A stretch of DNA of 64,000 bases from Planococcus citri (lineage: Eukaryota > Arthropoda > Insecta > Hemiptera > Pseudococcidae). The notes under the pieces are model-generated. The model searched no databases. It was not told where the DNA came from and was given only the letters and a program-made list of their open reading frames with translations. Below are positions 19,695 to 32,269 of this stretch, one piece after another. The position numbers and the translations under genes were made by a program. The stretch is taken from NCBI RefSeq assembly GCF_950023065.1, contig NC_088677.1, positions 77,153,469 to 77,217,468 on the forward strand, written 5' to 3'. Each line of letters opens with the position of its first letter. The stretch's first letter is position 1.

Positions 19695-20770
19695 AAATTC
19701 TGAAAAAATTTCCAGAGATGTACCTCTTGATGATTTTTCGAAATATTCATTTTTTGAGATGGGATATTTTAATGGAGAGCGAGCACCCCTCCCCAAAATT
19801 TGGGCAAAACTTAAAAAAAAAAGAAATCTGGGGCATGTGATACATCGAATTGCATGTTTTGGTGACGCTGAACACGAATGTGACGTCAGATTTTTGATCG
19901 GGTCTCATCCACGGCGTCGGCCCCCAACAAATTTTTTGGACTTTTACCCATTGGGGAGGTTCTGGGAGCCATGAGAGAGGTCAATTTGAAAAACTAAGGC
20001 TATATTAGTGTTCAGCGATATCGAAAACATAATGTTCTACTATTTCATGTGTCACACGAATGAAGAAACCATTTTTTTTAGGTTACCCTCCCTTTTTGGA
20101 AGGTGCTGAGGGCCGTGGATGGGCCCAATCAAAAATCTGACGTCATATTCATGTTCAGCGTCACCAAAAACATACTATTTCATGTGTCGCACGAACGAAG
20201 CCCTTTTTTGAACTTTTACCACATTTGGAGAGGTGCTAGGGGCCATGAATGGGGTCCAATCAAAAATCTGACGTCATATTCGTGTTCAGCGTCACCAAAA
20301 ACATACAATCCGATATATCATATGCCTCAGATTTTTTTTTGAAAGTTTCGCCCAAATTTTGGGGAGGGGGTGCTCCCTCACCATAGAAATGTCCCATCTC
20401 GAAAATTGAATATTTCGAAAAAACATCAAGAGGTTCATCTATGGCGATTTTTTCAGAATTTTAATTGGTAGCTCCCACTTATAGCACCATTTTAAAATTT
20501 GAACTTTCAATTTGAAAATTCAACTTTCAACTTGTGAAGATTTCAAAATGCTTAAAAAGTTCAAAATGCAATGCCCTTTCGAACTCTGAAATCAGTTTTG
20601 ATCAAAGTATCATCATAGCTTTGGAGGAATGTGCTGCTGAAGTTGAGTACCTCAAGACAATCTGAAAATAATTGAAGCCCCCCAGAGCGAAATCGAAAGA
20701 CATGACTCAAAAACGTTGGTCGAATTGACATGGAATGACCCCAAACATACATAAAAAAAATTCTCGTCAA

Positions 20771-23289
20771 AAATCGTATGGTTCAAATTGAATGACTAAT
20801 TCGAGACCTCTTTTCTCCCTCAATTCCGAATTGATGAACTCCAAAAAACAGAATTTTGAATGTCACAAATTAATAGGCAACAGGAACTCGTATAGGAATA
20901 CAAGCCAAGTCCTTCGTAGTCTCGAGACATCCTACGTACTTACGAATTCAATCTGCGAAAATTCCAACATTTCTACGAGTACTTTTTCCCTTTCCTTTTT
21001 GCAATCTCACTTTATTTTTATACGTGATTTTTCACATTTGGCAGGAAAATTCGGCAAAAAAATCGGGTTTAAGTCGACGCGGTTAAACATATTTACTCTA
21101 GTACGACTACGAGTACAACGACGTTCAAAGACGAAGGCGTAACAAAAGTTAACATCAGATTTGATTGAGTGTATAAAAAAAAAAGGAAAAGAAACGTAAA
21201 ACGAGATAGAGACAGAGAACTTATTTGTAAAGTAAGATTTGCCGAACGTGTGATTCGCTAAGATTCGATTAGAATAGACATATTTTTTAGTTTATTCTCG
21301 TCTCCGAGCGATGAGAAAAACAAAATGAGCAGCCAGAAAGAGCAGATGAAGCGCATACGGATGAAAAAAATGAAAAATGAATAACGAAAGAAAAAAAATT
21401 CCGTAAGATTGGCAAGATTGGCATTTTAAGGAGACACGCTTGGCACGTGAATGGAATGTCAAACTCGGCTGTATAGGTACCTGTTGTTAAACACGGTACA
21501 CGCAGGTTTGTAGGGGGCGGGGGGGGGGGGGACGAATGATGGCGGGTTTTTGATAAATAAAAACTAATTACATCGGCGCGGCGATGGAGGATGGATTCGA
21601 GGAAGCGTGCAAAATGGTCGGGTAAAAGTTGTCGATGCAATTTGCGCGCGTAGACGCCAACACAAATAGCCAATTTTAAACTTATGTTACCGCGCGCGTC
21701 GAACACAGTTTAACCTTTTTGTGAAAAAAGTTTTTTTTTTTTCTAATTTAATGATAATTTAAACTTGGTACTTTAATTTTTCAACTTTTACCCATTTCAC
21801 ATTCGCGTGTTGAGCGGCAAAATTATATTACCGGCTAAGAGTAACTACAACTAAGGTCGTATCTGGAGGAATTTTTTTTTTCGGGCCTTAAATTGGTAAA
21901 ACGTGTGCCGGAGTCCGCATTGTAAACTTAATAAAATAATCCGAACTGCGCGCGTTTATTCTCTTTTGGCAACGAATACTCGTACAACAACGAACGCGAA
22001 GTAGAAAGGAGAAAAAAAAGCACCGGCGAAGAAATATTACGACGAGATTTTCGATAAAGTCGTTGGAAAATTTTCACCGAGAAAAGCTCCGTCATTTTGA
22101 GAAAATTGACAACTAAAATGTTGCAGCCAAGAATTTCAAATAGTTATGAAAAATGGAGTCGTTTTCTCGTTTATTCGCAACCAAAAGAGGTTTTTTTCTC
22201 GTATAAATTTTCACGTCGTAATTAAGTGGGTAACGATAGCGGGATTTTCTTCTCCGCCTCCTCGCGCCGCGCTTTTTTTCCTCCATTTGCCCAGCTCCAG
22301 CGTCGTCGGCTTCGAGTTTCGAGCAGAAACACAAAAACGAGTTAATTTTCGTGCCAGTTTGCCAAAAGCGAGTTTATTCGTAGACGAGCCACGAGGAAAA
22401 AAAAACTAATGAATTTCGGGATTTTAATTGCATCTGCCCCCCTGCCGCTGCCGTTTTCACCGCACCGCAATGTGATACGTATCCGGGGAATTTACAATTT
22501 GTCATTCGTGTGTGCTGTGACAAGCTACGACGAATTGATAGGTGAACTGTGAAGCGCGTAAATGTTCGAGTGGTTGTTTGATTCGATTCGCCAGCTACAT
22601 GGAACACGGTTAAACGTTGAGTGAAGTGGCATTTCCAACTGGCACAACAACGTAACTCGCAGAATACAGAAACGCGATAAGGGATTTGTAATGAGAGATA
22701 CAGGGTATATTGTGTAAATATTGGAGATGTCCTTGAAAAACCTAATTCTTTTAAATGTTTGAGTTATCGGAAAGTGGGGCGAAATTTGAATGGTGTATTT
22801 TCTTAGCTGCGTGTGAAAAACTTTGCATTTGAAAATGAGAATAAGTACATGATTTTTTTTTTTTTGGTCCAATAGTTCGCTTTGGATTACAACGTGATTT
22901 TGCTTACAATACAGAATTATGAAGTTTTATCAGATCAGGAAGAAGTTACCAAAAGTACTTTTTGTTGGAATTCTACAAAATTATTACGAGAATACATTTA
23001 AAAAATTTCCCAACAGCAGAATTTTTTTGTTGAAAAAATCACTACTTTTTGGCTGCCTTTCTTCAATCAAATTTTTAGAGAGCTCTCCACTCGACCCCTC
23101 CCCAAACACACACACAAAAAAATTCACAGAATCAAATTTTTCACAGGAAAATTTTTGAAAAAATTGAAATTGGAAGAAAATTTGTATACAAAGTATTTTT
23201 AAATTTAATTTTAATCAATTTCTTCGATAACTTGAAGGTTTTTGTTGCGCGTTTGAATTTTTTCATTTTTTCACTACCTTTTTGACTAA
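20771..23289. other. Non-coding region, partly CpG-containing
   Basis: No ORF with recognisable homology. About 21450-22620 is richer in G+C and CpG words (GCGCGC, CGTCGTCGG) than its neighbours, unlike the repeats around it. It may be unique, possibly regulatory sequence. No specific motif is supported. Confidence 0.35.
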
Positions 23290-25320
23290 ATTCACTACTT
23301 CTTCTTCATCGTTCACTTGTATCCGAGCATCGTGACTATGGAGCCTCCCCAATCAGCTGCCTCCAACCTTCTCTGTCTTCAGTCTGTCTTGTGCATTCCC
23401 TAAGGGTGAGCCCTGTAGCCTTTTTGATAAGGTCCGTGTACCTTGTGGGCGATCTCCATCGCGACCTCTTTCCCTCTACTTGTCCTTGTACAGTCAGCTT
23501 CTTTAGGTTGTCTTAACGCACTATATGTCCAAAATATCTCAGGATCCTCTTTCTTATAATGGTGCTGAGTCTATCTTCAACACATAGCTCTTCCAGTATT
23601 GACCTGTTTGTTCTTTTCTTGGTCTATGAGGTTTTAAGCATTTGTCTATAGCAATACATTTCAATTGAAGGGCCTGATGGAAAGGGGCCTTCTCAGCCGG
23701 AGGCCCTTTTTCCCCTCACTTTCGTGATTTGAGTTCCTTGAAGTCTTGGCTACCTTAGGTGTGAGTTTCAGTTCATGATCTTGTTCCTAGAGCAAGCTAG
23801 ATGATGTTTTATTCATGCCTCTTTGAATAAAAACATCTCAATCGGTGTAACACCATACTGTAGGTACGTGTTACAGTTTCATAAAAATGGATGTGGAGGT
23901 GAAAGGAAGTATCCTACAAAAATTTCAGGTAAACAAAGTTGTAGAGAATTAAATTTCCAACTGACATAATGTCGTTAGTTTTTTCCTAAAATGCTTAGTT
24001 TTTGATTTATATCACGTAAAAGATGAATGTGAATAAAAATCAAAATCAGCTTAATGGAAAAAAAACTGATCTGGAGGTGAGTGGAAGGATCCTACAAAAA
24101 TTTCAAGCAAACAAAGTTGTAGAGAATCAAATTTCCAATTGACATCATGTCATTAGCTTTCTTCTACAATGCTTGGTTTTCCATTTAATCACGTTAAAAG
24201 ATGAAGTTGATGAAAATCAAAATCAACTTAATGGGAAAAGGACCTCTGACACGAGTTTTTAAATCTCATTTTTTTCGAAGATGTGGATAAATTATTTGGC
24301 AGGTAATGGTCAATACTTGTTGCTGACACTTCAAATTAAAAAAAAAAACACTCACCTCAAATCAATAAGTTGAGTAGTTTTTAATTGGCAACAAAAGTAA
24401 AAATTTAAACGAGTTTTCTCAAAACAGCTATGTTTTTCCGAGGGAGCCATTCTTCCATCATGCCCTTCAATTGCATCTATCTGGTTCTGGTCTGTTTGCT
24501 TCACTGTCCATGTCTTGGAGGCATACCTATAGGAATACCTATTGAGAATATGAGAGTTTTTATAATCTTTTATTTTGTTCTCTTGGTGATTCCCTGCTTT
24601 TCCAAATTCTGTAGAGTTTTCCTACAGCTGTTTTTGCAATTGATGCACGTCTTCTGATCTCATTTTCTGAACCTCCACTGTGGGTTATTAGGGAGCCTAA
24701 ATATACAAAGCTTTATACTACCTCTATTCCATCTATCTCTTGCAGCTCAGGTTGGTTGTCATTCACCCTGTCTATACCATCATCTTGGTCGTTGATTTAT
24801 TCACCTTCAGACCCCTGGCTAGGCTAACTTGTTTAATCTTGCCCATGATCTCCTTCATGTTGTCGATGTTTTCAGTAAGTAGGTATTGTGGTGTCATCTG
24901 CGTATCTCAGATTCAATATTTTTCTGCCTCCTAGCATAAGTAACTCCTTTCTTCCATCCCTCTACAGCTTCCCTCATTATCCATTCTCCATAAATGCATT
25001 GAACAATATTGGGTTGAGAATGCACAGTTTCCCCATCTTCTACTTAACATTGTCAAAGGCTTTTTCATAATTGATGAAGCAGAGGTAGATGGTTTTGTTT
25101 AATTCTCGGGACTTTTCTATTATCTGACAAATGTTGAGGATTTGTTCTCTTGTTCCTCTTCCTGGAACAAAACCTGCCTATTCTGGAGGTATTTGAGGAA
25201 GTATAAATGACTTGATGGGTTCATGTATGATGTTTAGGAGTACCTTGCTGGCGTGAGATATCAGGGAGACTGTTCTGTAGTTGGAACATTTGAGCTTCGA
25301 CCCTTTTTTGTGCAGAGGTA
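23290..25320 (-). pseudogene. Decayed LINE (non-LTR retrotransposon), reverse transcriptase remnants
   Basis: On the minus strand, about 25190-25050 reads conceptually AGFVPGRGTREQILNICQII and then a KAFD-type motif. This is the RT region of an arthropod endonuclease-RT LINE and is collinear with the plus-strand copy at 31190-31330. The 3' part (23340-23650) matches that family's C-terminal segment. Many stops and shifts make it non-functional. A duplicated insert (about 23860-24420) interrupts it, and a fold-back MITE (25327-25786) interrupts or bounds its 5' side. Confidence 0.8.
23884..24240. repeat. Tandem pair of about 180-bp units inside the LINE
   Basis: Two units start near 23896 and 24071 ('GGAGGTGA..GGAAG.ATCCTA'). 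Each contains GTTGTAGAGAAT, AATTTCCAA and TGACAT.ATGTC. The same block occurs inverted within the TIR element at 17995-18786 and, more distantly, in the fold-back at 25327-25786. Confidence 0.65.
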
Positions 25321-25326
25321 TGTATA

Positions 25327-25786
25327 CAGGGTGGCCCAGTTATGAGTGTGCTCATTTTTTCAATTTTTAAATTTTTTTTTATTATTATTATTTTAATTTT
25401 GAGATCAATTTGGAGGCGAAATGGAGCGTTCTATGAGAAAAATATATCGACCAACATTGTAGAGAATTGAATTTCCAACAACCTACAAGAGATGCATTCT
25501 TCTCCAAAATGCATATTTTTTCCATTTTTCTCAAAAAACAAAAATCTTGCGATGATATTCGTAAAACTTTCTTATTTTGAGCAAAAACGGAAAAAATATG
25601 CATTTTGGAGAAAAATGAATCTCTTATAGGTTGTTGGAAATTCAATTCTCTACCATTTTGGTCGGTATATTTTTCTCGTAGAATGCTCCATTTCGCCTCC
25701 AAATTGATCTCAAAATTAAAATAATAAATAAAAAAAAAAATTGAAAAATTAAAAAAAATGAGCACACTTATAACTGGGCTACCCTG
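25327..25786. mobile_element. Fold-back mariner-type MITE, 460 bp
   Basis: A nearly perfect palindrome with arms of about 215 bp. The ends are CAGGGTGGCCCAGTTATGAG and its inverse, CAGGGTAGCCCAGTTATAAG. TA lies on both sides (25325-25326, 25787-25788), as for Tc1/mariner integration. It encodes nothing; the apparent 125-residue ORF inside is a by-product of the palindrome. Confidence 0.85.
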
Positions 25787-28033
25787 TATTATCGATGTGG
25801 TCCAGTCCTGTGGGCATTTGCGCTCTCTCCATATTTTGTTACATACCCATTTTTAAAATCACTACTTTTTTACTAGTTTCACTACCTGTTAGATGCCCTG
25901 TATTTTGAAAAGATAAAATGATGCTCGAGTTAATTTGGATGGTTTTCAGATTACTTTTCAAGTTTTTAGAAAGTCTGAAATTTCCAAAGTATACCCGAAG
26001 GCTCCAGAACAGCCTAAAACCATCTCCAATCAACGACTCTGCATATTAAAAATGGTATAATAAGTAAATTTCATTTCAACAACTCAATAGTGTAAAAAGC
26101 TGTGGAAATTTTAATTTTCAAAAATCTGCTAGAGTGCTCCGGAACTACTATTCAAAATGGTTTGAAACCGTTTCCAAACGATTTGGAGGGTCAAAAACAG
26201 GGCACACGCCAAATTTCAGCTTTTTTTCATTTTTGACGTGTCCGAGATTAATTTTTTAAAAATTCATTAAAAATCAAAATTATTTGCGAACTCGAAAATT
26301 TGATCTACTGTTTCCAAATTTGTATTCCGAAAATCAGATCACCCAGATTCAAACCAGATAGACAACTATTTCAGCTAATTTTCAAATTTTGTGATTTTAG
26401 AATTTTTTTTTTAAATTTGACATTGAAGATGAAAGGTAACAAGAACTAGAAGTGACTTACATAACTTTTCTCATAAGGATTATAAAATTACTCACTTATT
26501 CTCATACCCAAGTTCATATTCTATCATTTTTGGAAAGAAATTTGCACTCACCTGAAACAAACAAAAATTGAGGTGGATTGGTTATTTATCTAGTTATAAA
26601 ATTATTGATCAATTAACAGATATACCTAAGGCCAAAGTGAAATTTCTGACGACCTTGATGTTCAATGAAGAGCCAGAAATGAATATTCACAAATAAAGTA
26701 TCATAAAAATACTGAAATTGGTTGTGAAAATCACTCAAGAACATCAAAAAAAATTGATGGACCATCAGAAAACGACCAAAATTTGAGAAAACGACTCATT
26801 TGGGTAAAATTTTGCACTGACTGTTTAAGTGCTTTGTTTATTGAAAAATACCAAGAATTAATCGTGTACTAATGAATTCTCAAAACTGAATGATGATTTG
26901 TCAAAACTACATAAAGTGTTATAAAATTTGTCAAATTGACCCCTCCCCATTATTAGGTAATTGAAAATTACTAGAAGTTAATCGTATGGTATCTAACGGA
27001 ATTTTTTTTTTTGAAAAAACCCATGCATGTTCTCACTACCTTTATCACCCATATTTTTGGAAAACTCTCCACTTGACCCCTCCCTTCCCCCACACACCAA
27101 AAATTCTAAATTCACTACGGAGTTTTTCTTCTTCATGTGTACACGAATAACGAACCACGAATATTTCATTTTCTTTCAAAATAATAATCGCTGAAGAAAA
27201 TTTTGGATTTGAACCGACACAAAAACATTGAAAATATGTATCTAAATCAATCGAAAGGATCACAATCAAATTTTGATTTTTCTTCATGAGAAATTGAGCG
27301 ATTTTGAATTTGTGAAATTTCCCCAAAAATTGAAAACAGAATTTCCTCACTTTAAATTTTAGCTGTTGGAGTATTTCGAAGACTTCTTTCGATTCCTCTG
27401 TGCCTGGTTCAAAATTTTTTTTTTACCGGATGATATTTCCTTGAAGGAAAGGTTCGACATATCAAGACCAGGTAAGTACCAGAAATCTTTAAATTTTTTG
27501 GAGTTCAATTTCCCGGAGGTTACAAGTTCCCCAAAAGGTGCAATTTTATTATTTTTTTTTAAATGAAGAACCAAAGGATAAAATTAGACCTGACATTTCA
27601 TGACATGGTGTTTTTTCGAAACAAAACCAACAATGACTCATTTCAAGTGAGCATCACAATGCGGACTCTGTTTGATAGAATCTTATCAATTTCGACCTTC
27701 ATTCAAAACACCGATACCAATTTACATATAAATTTGTCTGTTTAGCACGCCTTGTAAAACTTATACGGTCACGTTTACTACCACGTGAAATATTATGTAC
27801 TTAACACTGACTGATCCAGGGATTTAGCTCTTAATTTCAGAAATGAACCATAAATCTCAATCTCAAGTACCAAAACCGAATTAAACTACCTACCTAAAAT
27901 TCATGTCGTATTGTATCAAGTAAGTACATATTATTATTGCTGTCGATTGCTTCGAAGTATGGCGTATAATTTTTCAATTACATTTCGTTGAAATAATATT
28001 CATACCAAAAATAGTTCATTACAAATTGGAAAA
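25787..28033. other. Intergenic repeats and 5' flank of PAT copy 1
   Basis: AT-rich, with no supported gene. About 25985-26260 carries degenerate GGCTCC(AG)GAAC repeats like those at 1-540. The last 300 bp (27740-28033) share blocks with the upstream regions of PAT copies 2 and 3, including the CACGTG at 27782-27787 and 'TCTCAAGTACCA'. Confidence 0.45.
27782..27787. promoter_or_regulatory. Conserved CACGTG E-box upstream of PAT copy 1
   Basis: TACCACGTGAAAT lies about 247 bp before the ATG. The same box with the same flanks occurs upstream of copy 2 (37988-37993) and copy 3 (47752-47757). bHLH-Zip factors (MITF/TFE, Myc/Max, USF) bind CACGTG. Functional use is an inference. Confidence 0.5.
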
Positions 28034-29434
28034 ATGGTGTTGAATTATTCTGTATCAGCAGTATGTACCTGCATCTCATCTTCGAACCATTCAAATAAAC
28101 AAACCGATGACCTGGAGAAACCATCATCATGCGAACCAAATTCACCGAAGGAAGAATCTTCACAAGACTACGATCCCCACTCGTACGGCAATCAACAACA
28201 TCCCACCTATTTCTGGGGCACGTTATGCAACATGTTTAAAACCATCATCGGAACTGGTATGTTAGCTTTGCCATTCGCTTTCAGAAGCGTCGGATACGGC
28301 GTCGCAATCGTCGGTATTTTTTTAGGAGGCTGTATTTATCTACACGTTTTACATCTGTTAATGGAGGTCGAATACGAACTCTGCAAGAAACTCAAGACTC
28401 CTAATCTAACATACCTGGATATTCTCACAAATATTTTCGAGCAAGGACCACCCAGTGTTCGTAAATTCATCCCTGTCGCTAAATTCCTGACTTATTTCCA
28501 TTATGTTTTCAACAAATGTATTTCTAATTCCATATTCTTGATCACAATCGGTGGAAACTTGCAGATTATCGTCAATCATTACTGCGATGCTAATTTATCC
28601 ATCGTGTCTGCAATCAGCGCTATGATGGTAGTGATAATACCACTGGCTTTGATCCGCAATTTGAAATTCCTAGCACCTCTTTCGATCATGACCAGCACGT
28701 TTTGTATCATCAACATAGTTCTAATCCTGTCCATTCCTACGGATTACGACAGTTCCTCGGAACTCAAAGCGATCACAGATATCACCAAGTTCCCCGATTT
28801 TTTCGGCTTGTCTTTGGGAGCTTTTATGTGTACGTCGATAGTGGTGCCATTGAAGAACGACATGAAGTATCCGAAAACATTCACCAGCTCTTTCGGCGTC
28901 ATCAACGTTACATTATCTGCTGTCGTACTGATCTACTGTACATTTGGATTTTTGGGGTATGTGAAATACGGTGACAGCCTTCAAGGAAACATTCTCTTCA
29001 ATTTACCTCCAGATGGTCTGATTACACTCGTTATTCTGAATCTGTACACGTTTGCTATTTGCAACTCGTTTATATTAACTTTGTACTCGATATTCGATAC
29101 ACTATGGAGTAATTTATTCAAAGATCGGAAAATGAGCTATCCGATAATGGCGGAGTACGTTTTAAGAATTGTTCTGTGTATGACTGCTTATTGCATCGCG
29201 GTTACTTTACCTGATTTTAAAATAATGGCCAGCTTAGCAGGAGTTATGGCGATATTAATGGAGGAAACAATGCCCATCTTTTTTCATATTCTGATGCTAG
29301 TCCAGAAGGAACATAAAACTATTAAAGTGTATTTGTGCTTATTGAAAGATCTCGTACTCATTTCTATATGTTCGTCGTTATTTTTCGCTGCTTTAATCGA
29401 AGTTATTCGGAGTATTGTTAAGTTTTATAACTGA
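28034..29434 (+). CDS. Proton-coupled amino acid transporter (SLC36/PAT), copy 1
   Basis: 466 residues, intronless, ATG in a good context (AAAATGG). A hydrophilic Ser/Asp-rich cytosolic N-terminus (1-57) precedes about eleven membrane segments. The first carries 'IIGTGMLALPFAFRSVGYG' (71-89), the hallmark of the AAAP/SLC36 transporters, and 'TKFPDFFGLSLGAFMCTSIVVPLKN' is another conserved family block. The length suits the family (about 450-500). It would carry small amino acids with protons across the plasma or lysosomal membrane; insect relatives include pathetic and CG1139. It is closely similar to copies 2 and 3. Lack of introns in all copies suggests an intronless (possibly retrocopied) ancestor that was then amplified as DNA. 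No disabling change is seen. Confidence 0.9.
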   Translation: MVLNYSVSAVCTCISSSNHSNKQTDDLEKPSSCEPNSPKEESSQDYDPHSYGNQQHPTYFWGTLCNMFKTIIGTGMLALPFAFRSVGYGVAIVGIFLGGCIYLHVLHLLMEVEYELCKKLKTPNLTYLDILTNIFEQGPPSVRKFIPVAKFLTYFHYVFNKCISNSIFLITIGGNLQIIVNHYCDANLSIVSAISAMMVVIIPLALIRNLKFLAPLSIMTSTFCIINIVLILSIPTDYDSSSELKAITDITKFPDFFGLSLGAFMCTSIVVPLKNDMKYPKTFTSSFGVINVTLSAVVLIYCTFGFLGYVKYGDSLQGNILFNLPPDGLITLVILNLYTFAICNSFILTLYSIFDTLWSNLFKDRKMSYPIMAEYVLRIVLCMTAYCIAVTLPDFKIMASLAGVMAILMEETMPIFFHILMLVQKEHKTIKVYLCLLKDLVLISICSSLFFAALIEVIRSIVKFYN

Positions 29435-30899
29435 ATTTTGAATATACATCAAAGGTGTTGTTGTTGTTTTTTTTTCAATCGACAAGAATCTTCAAAGTGT
29501 CTCCAGTTTTTTAAAATATTATAAATAGGAGATTTAAAAAATATTTTTCTCCGTGAAGGTACATATCTACTTCACTAAGATTCAGTGGTGTAGCTAGGAT
29601 TTTGCCAGAAAGGGGGCAAAACCGATTTTTTTAGGCATAAGAAAATCGAAATTTGAGACAAATTTTCCGTGAATTCTCCATAATGTATAATTATTCCTGG
29701 AAAATGAAGGCAAAAGTACTACTCGAGCGAAAATTTGTCGAAAAATTGGTTCAAAGAACACTCATTTTTGTGTGTTTTATTTTAAATTTTCAACTGCAAG
29801 GGAATAGCGCAATCTCTCTAGCTTCTCCACTTGGCTACGTCACTGATAATATTTCAAGATTCAATCCATTTTCCCCGCCCCTTCCACCACCATTTTTTAT
29901 GTTTTTTTTCTTTTTTACAATTTTCGTGGGGGAGGGGGCTGCGTACAAGAGAGCCAACTTCATTTTTGACGAACGTTTTTTCTCAAAAGGGGGATTATAC
30001 ATAATGTATAAAACAATTATAATGTGGAAATGAGATATTTTCAAAAATTTTCCCCTATTTTTGATTCATTCTCATTTTCTTTGATTTTTTTCAATTTTGG
30101 GGCGATCCTTAGTCCTTACTAGGGGGCTAATATGATTTGAAGGAACAGAGAAAATTTTTCCTTGAAAAGGGGATACTGGGAAAAATGTTTGAATAAAGAA
30201 TTTTCATGAATTGATTTTTTTCATTTTTTTTCAAATGAAGCGGGGGTGGAGAGGTGCTACTGGTACCACTTTTTTCTCAAATAGGAAAAAATAAAAAATG
30301 AGGAATTATTTTCTTACTTCTCTATTTTTTACATACAAGCATAAATAATTTTTTCCAAGCATATCACGAAAATAAGGAGTAAGGACTCAAAAAGGACTTT
30401 CTGAAAAAAAGGGACTGGACCAAAATTGAAAATAAGGACAAAGTCATAAATCATAATAAAATGACTAGATAGTTATGATACCTGTCATCAAAGTGTCTCC
30501 TAAAATCCCGAAAGCTAAACTCGTGCTTTTTTTGTGTCTTTTTTGTACTCCTAAATAAATGAAATTTTGTACCACGTTAATGTTGAACAATCTACTAGAA
30601 GTTACCCCCTCCTCCCCCTCCTCCTCCTCCCAAAAAAATGATAATCAAGTCTTCTAGGTTTTTTCAATTTTTTAAAAACGTTCTAATAGATTTTTTTGAT
30701 ATTTTTTTCACATGATGGCATTGATGGCACATGAGATTTCAAGATTTGCCCCCTCTTCTCCCCTCCCCTTTCATTCAATTTCATCATTTTATTCAAAAGA
30801 ACAAGTGAATTCACAAACAAATTTCACACAACCTCTAACAAGGTTTGTATAAAACTATGGTAATGTTTTGTAGAAGAACACATGAGGAAAAAATGCGGT
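29435..30899. other. Intergenic, low complexity
   Basis: No gene is supported. It contains the hAT-like MITE at 29583-29845 and A/T-rich low-complexity stretches with G- or C-runs (for example 30604-30636). Small ORFs here have no recognisable features. Confidence 0.4.
29583..29845. mobile_element. hAT-type MITE, 263 bp
   Basis: The ends are CAGTGGTGTAGCTAGG and, inverted, CAGTGACGTAGCCAAG, a form common in hAT elements. Flanking octamers CTAAGATT and ATAATATT agree at six of eight positions, consistent with a decayed 8-bp duplication. Confidence 0.65.
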
Positions 30900-31536
30900 T
30901 TTTCAGGTGTTATGAAAACTCAAAGTGTCTGGATGCGATGGTATTGAGACTGAGATACTACAGTCCGTGGGTAAGAAAGCAGAGAAGGTGATCTGGAAGA
31001 CATGCAACAACTTATGGCGCAAATGAGAATGGCCAGAAGATTGGTGTAAATCAGTGTGGATTCTGCTACACAAGAAAGGTGATACGAAGAATTGCACTAA
31101 CTATCACACAATAGCACTGATTCCACATGCCAGTAAAGTGATGCTCTGAATATTCAACAACAGGATCAAGGCATACTTGCATAGGCAGATTCCACCTGAA
31201 CAGGCAGGTTTTATGCCTAGAAGAAGCACAAGAGAGCAGATTTTGAACATCAGACAAATAATCGAAAAATTCCGCGAATTCAACATCCCTGTGGTACTAT
31301 GCTTTGTTGACTATGCAAAGGCCTCTGACTGTGTCAATTGGACAAATCTATATGAGATACTACGTGAGATGGGAGTTACAGAGCACTTAATTGAGCTGAT
31401 CAAATCACTTTATGACAAGAACAAGATGATAGTGAGAGTAGGTGGAGAAGAGTCGAATCCGTTTAGTCCAAAACTAGGAGTAAAGCAGGGCTCCATACTC
31501 TCCACTCTGTTGTTCAACATCTATGGTGAGTACAAC

Positions 31537-31738
31537 CAAGGCACTATAGCTTCACTCAGGTGAAATTGGTCGGCCATCTTTGGTGCAAAATGAATGATTT
31601 CACTGATTTCATTCAGCCAATCACTGCACAGCATTGCTGTCCGTGAAGTGACGCCACTGTGACATTTTATGAAATTCAATTGTTATTTTGCACCAAAGAT
31701 GGTCGAGCGATTTCACCTGAGTGAAGCTATAGTGCCTT
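31537..31738. mobile_element. hAT-type MITE, 202 bp, with perfect 8-bp duplication
   Basis: Inverted ends of about 50 bp (AAGGCACTATAGCTTCACTC, then AGGTGAAAT and CCATCTTTGGTGCAAAAT). AGTACAAC is present on both sides (31529-31536, 31739-31746). Removing it rejoins the LINE reading frame after 'NIYGEYN'. Confidence 0.85.
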
Positions 31739-32269
31739 AGTACAACATGCAAAAAGCCGTGGGAACCAGGAAGGCGGCGTCAAGATGGGAGGTTGAAGAA
31801 TCTCCCATCTCCATTACCCTGATGATACCACCTTGATAGCTGCAAATGAAGAGGAACTGGCAGAACTGATCAGGCTGGTCAGGATGATTAGTGAGGACCT
31901 GGGACTCCTCATAAATGTGGGGGAAAACCAAGGTGATGGTTGTTGATAGAGCTGGATACTTACCAGAATCTGAAGCCCTGAATGAATTTGAAAAAGTGAA
32001 CTCATTTATTTATTTGGGTTCACTTGTGGGTGCTGATGAAGGATCAGCCAAGGAAATTAGAAGATAGCTCTTGGAAAAGCAGCAATGTCTTGGTTGAGAA
32101 AAGTCACCACCAACCAGAAAATCTCCATAAAAATGAGGAAGAGACTAATCAGGACACTAGTTTTTCTGGGTTTCTTATGGAGCGGAAACCTGGGCATTGA
32201 AGCAAGATGATCAAAGCAGAATTGATGCCATTGAAATGTAGGTATGGTGCAGGTTGTTGAAGGTACCAT

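Larger units (their letters stand above)
17490..20770. mobile_element. Large inverted-repeat element interrupted by another insertion
   Basis: The left arm, 17490-17828 plus 19695-19850, is mirrored by 20330-20760 on the opposite strand. The order is shared: the 'CTTCAATTATTTTCA' block, the 'CTCAACTTCAGCAGC' block, 'TTTGATCAAAACTGATTTCAGAGT', then 'GAGCTACCAATTAAAATT' and 'GGGACATTT...GCACCCC'. The right arm is uninterrupted, so the 1.87 kb at 17829-19694 is a secondary insertion in the left arm. The central part, 19850-20330, is three units of about 125 bp, one of them inverted. No transposase ORF was found, and the outer ends are not sharply defined. Confidence 0.65.

Noticed and set aside
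19642..19974. 110-residue ORF
   Set aside because: It spans the junction of the nested insertion and the inverted-repeat arm and has no domain features.
21287..22607. Several ORFs of 70-140 residues in a CpG-richer stretch
   Set aside because: They overlap on both strands, are of low complexity and show no conserved domain.
25388..25765. 125-residue minus-strand ORF
   Set aside because: It lies entirely within the fold-back MITE 25327-25786. Its symmetrical peptide pattern comes from the palindrome.
28702..28974. 90-residue ORF, and similar ones at 36781-37095 and 48788-49072
   Set aside because: Out-of-frame shadows of the PAT genes that recur in each copy because the genes are duplicates.
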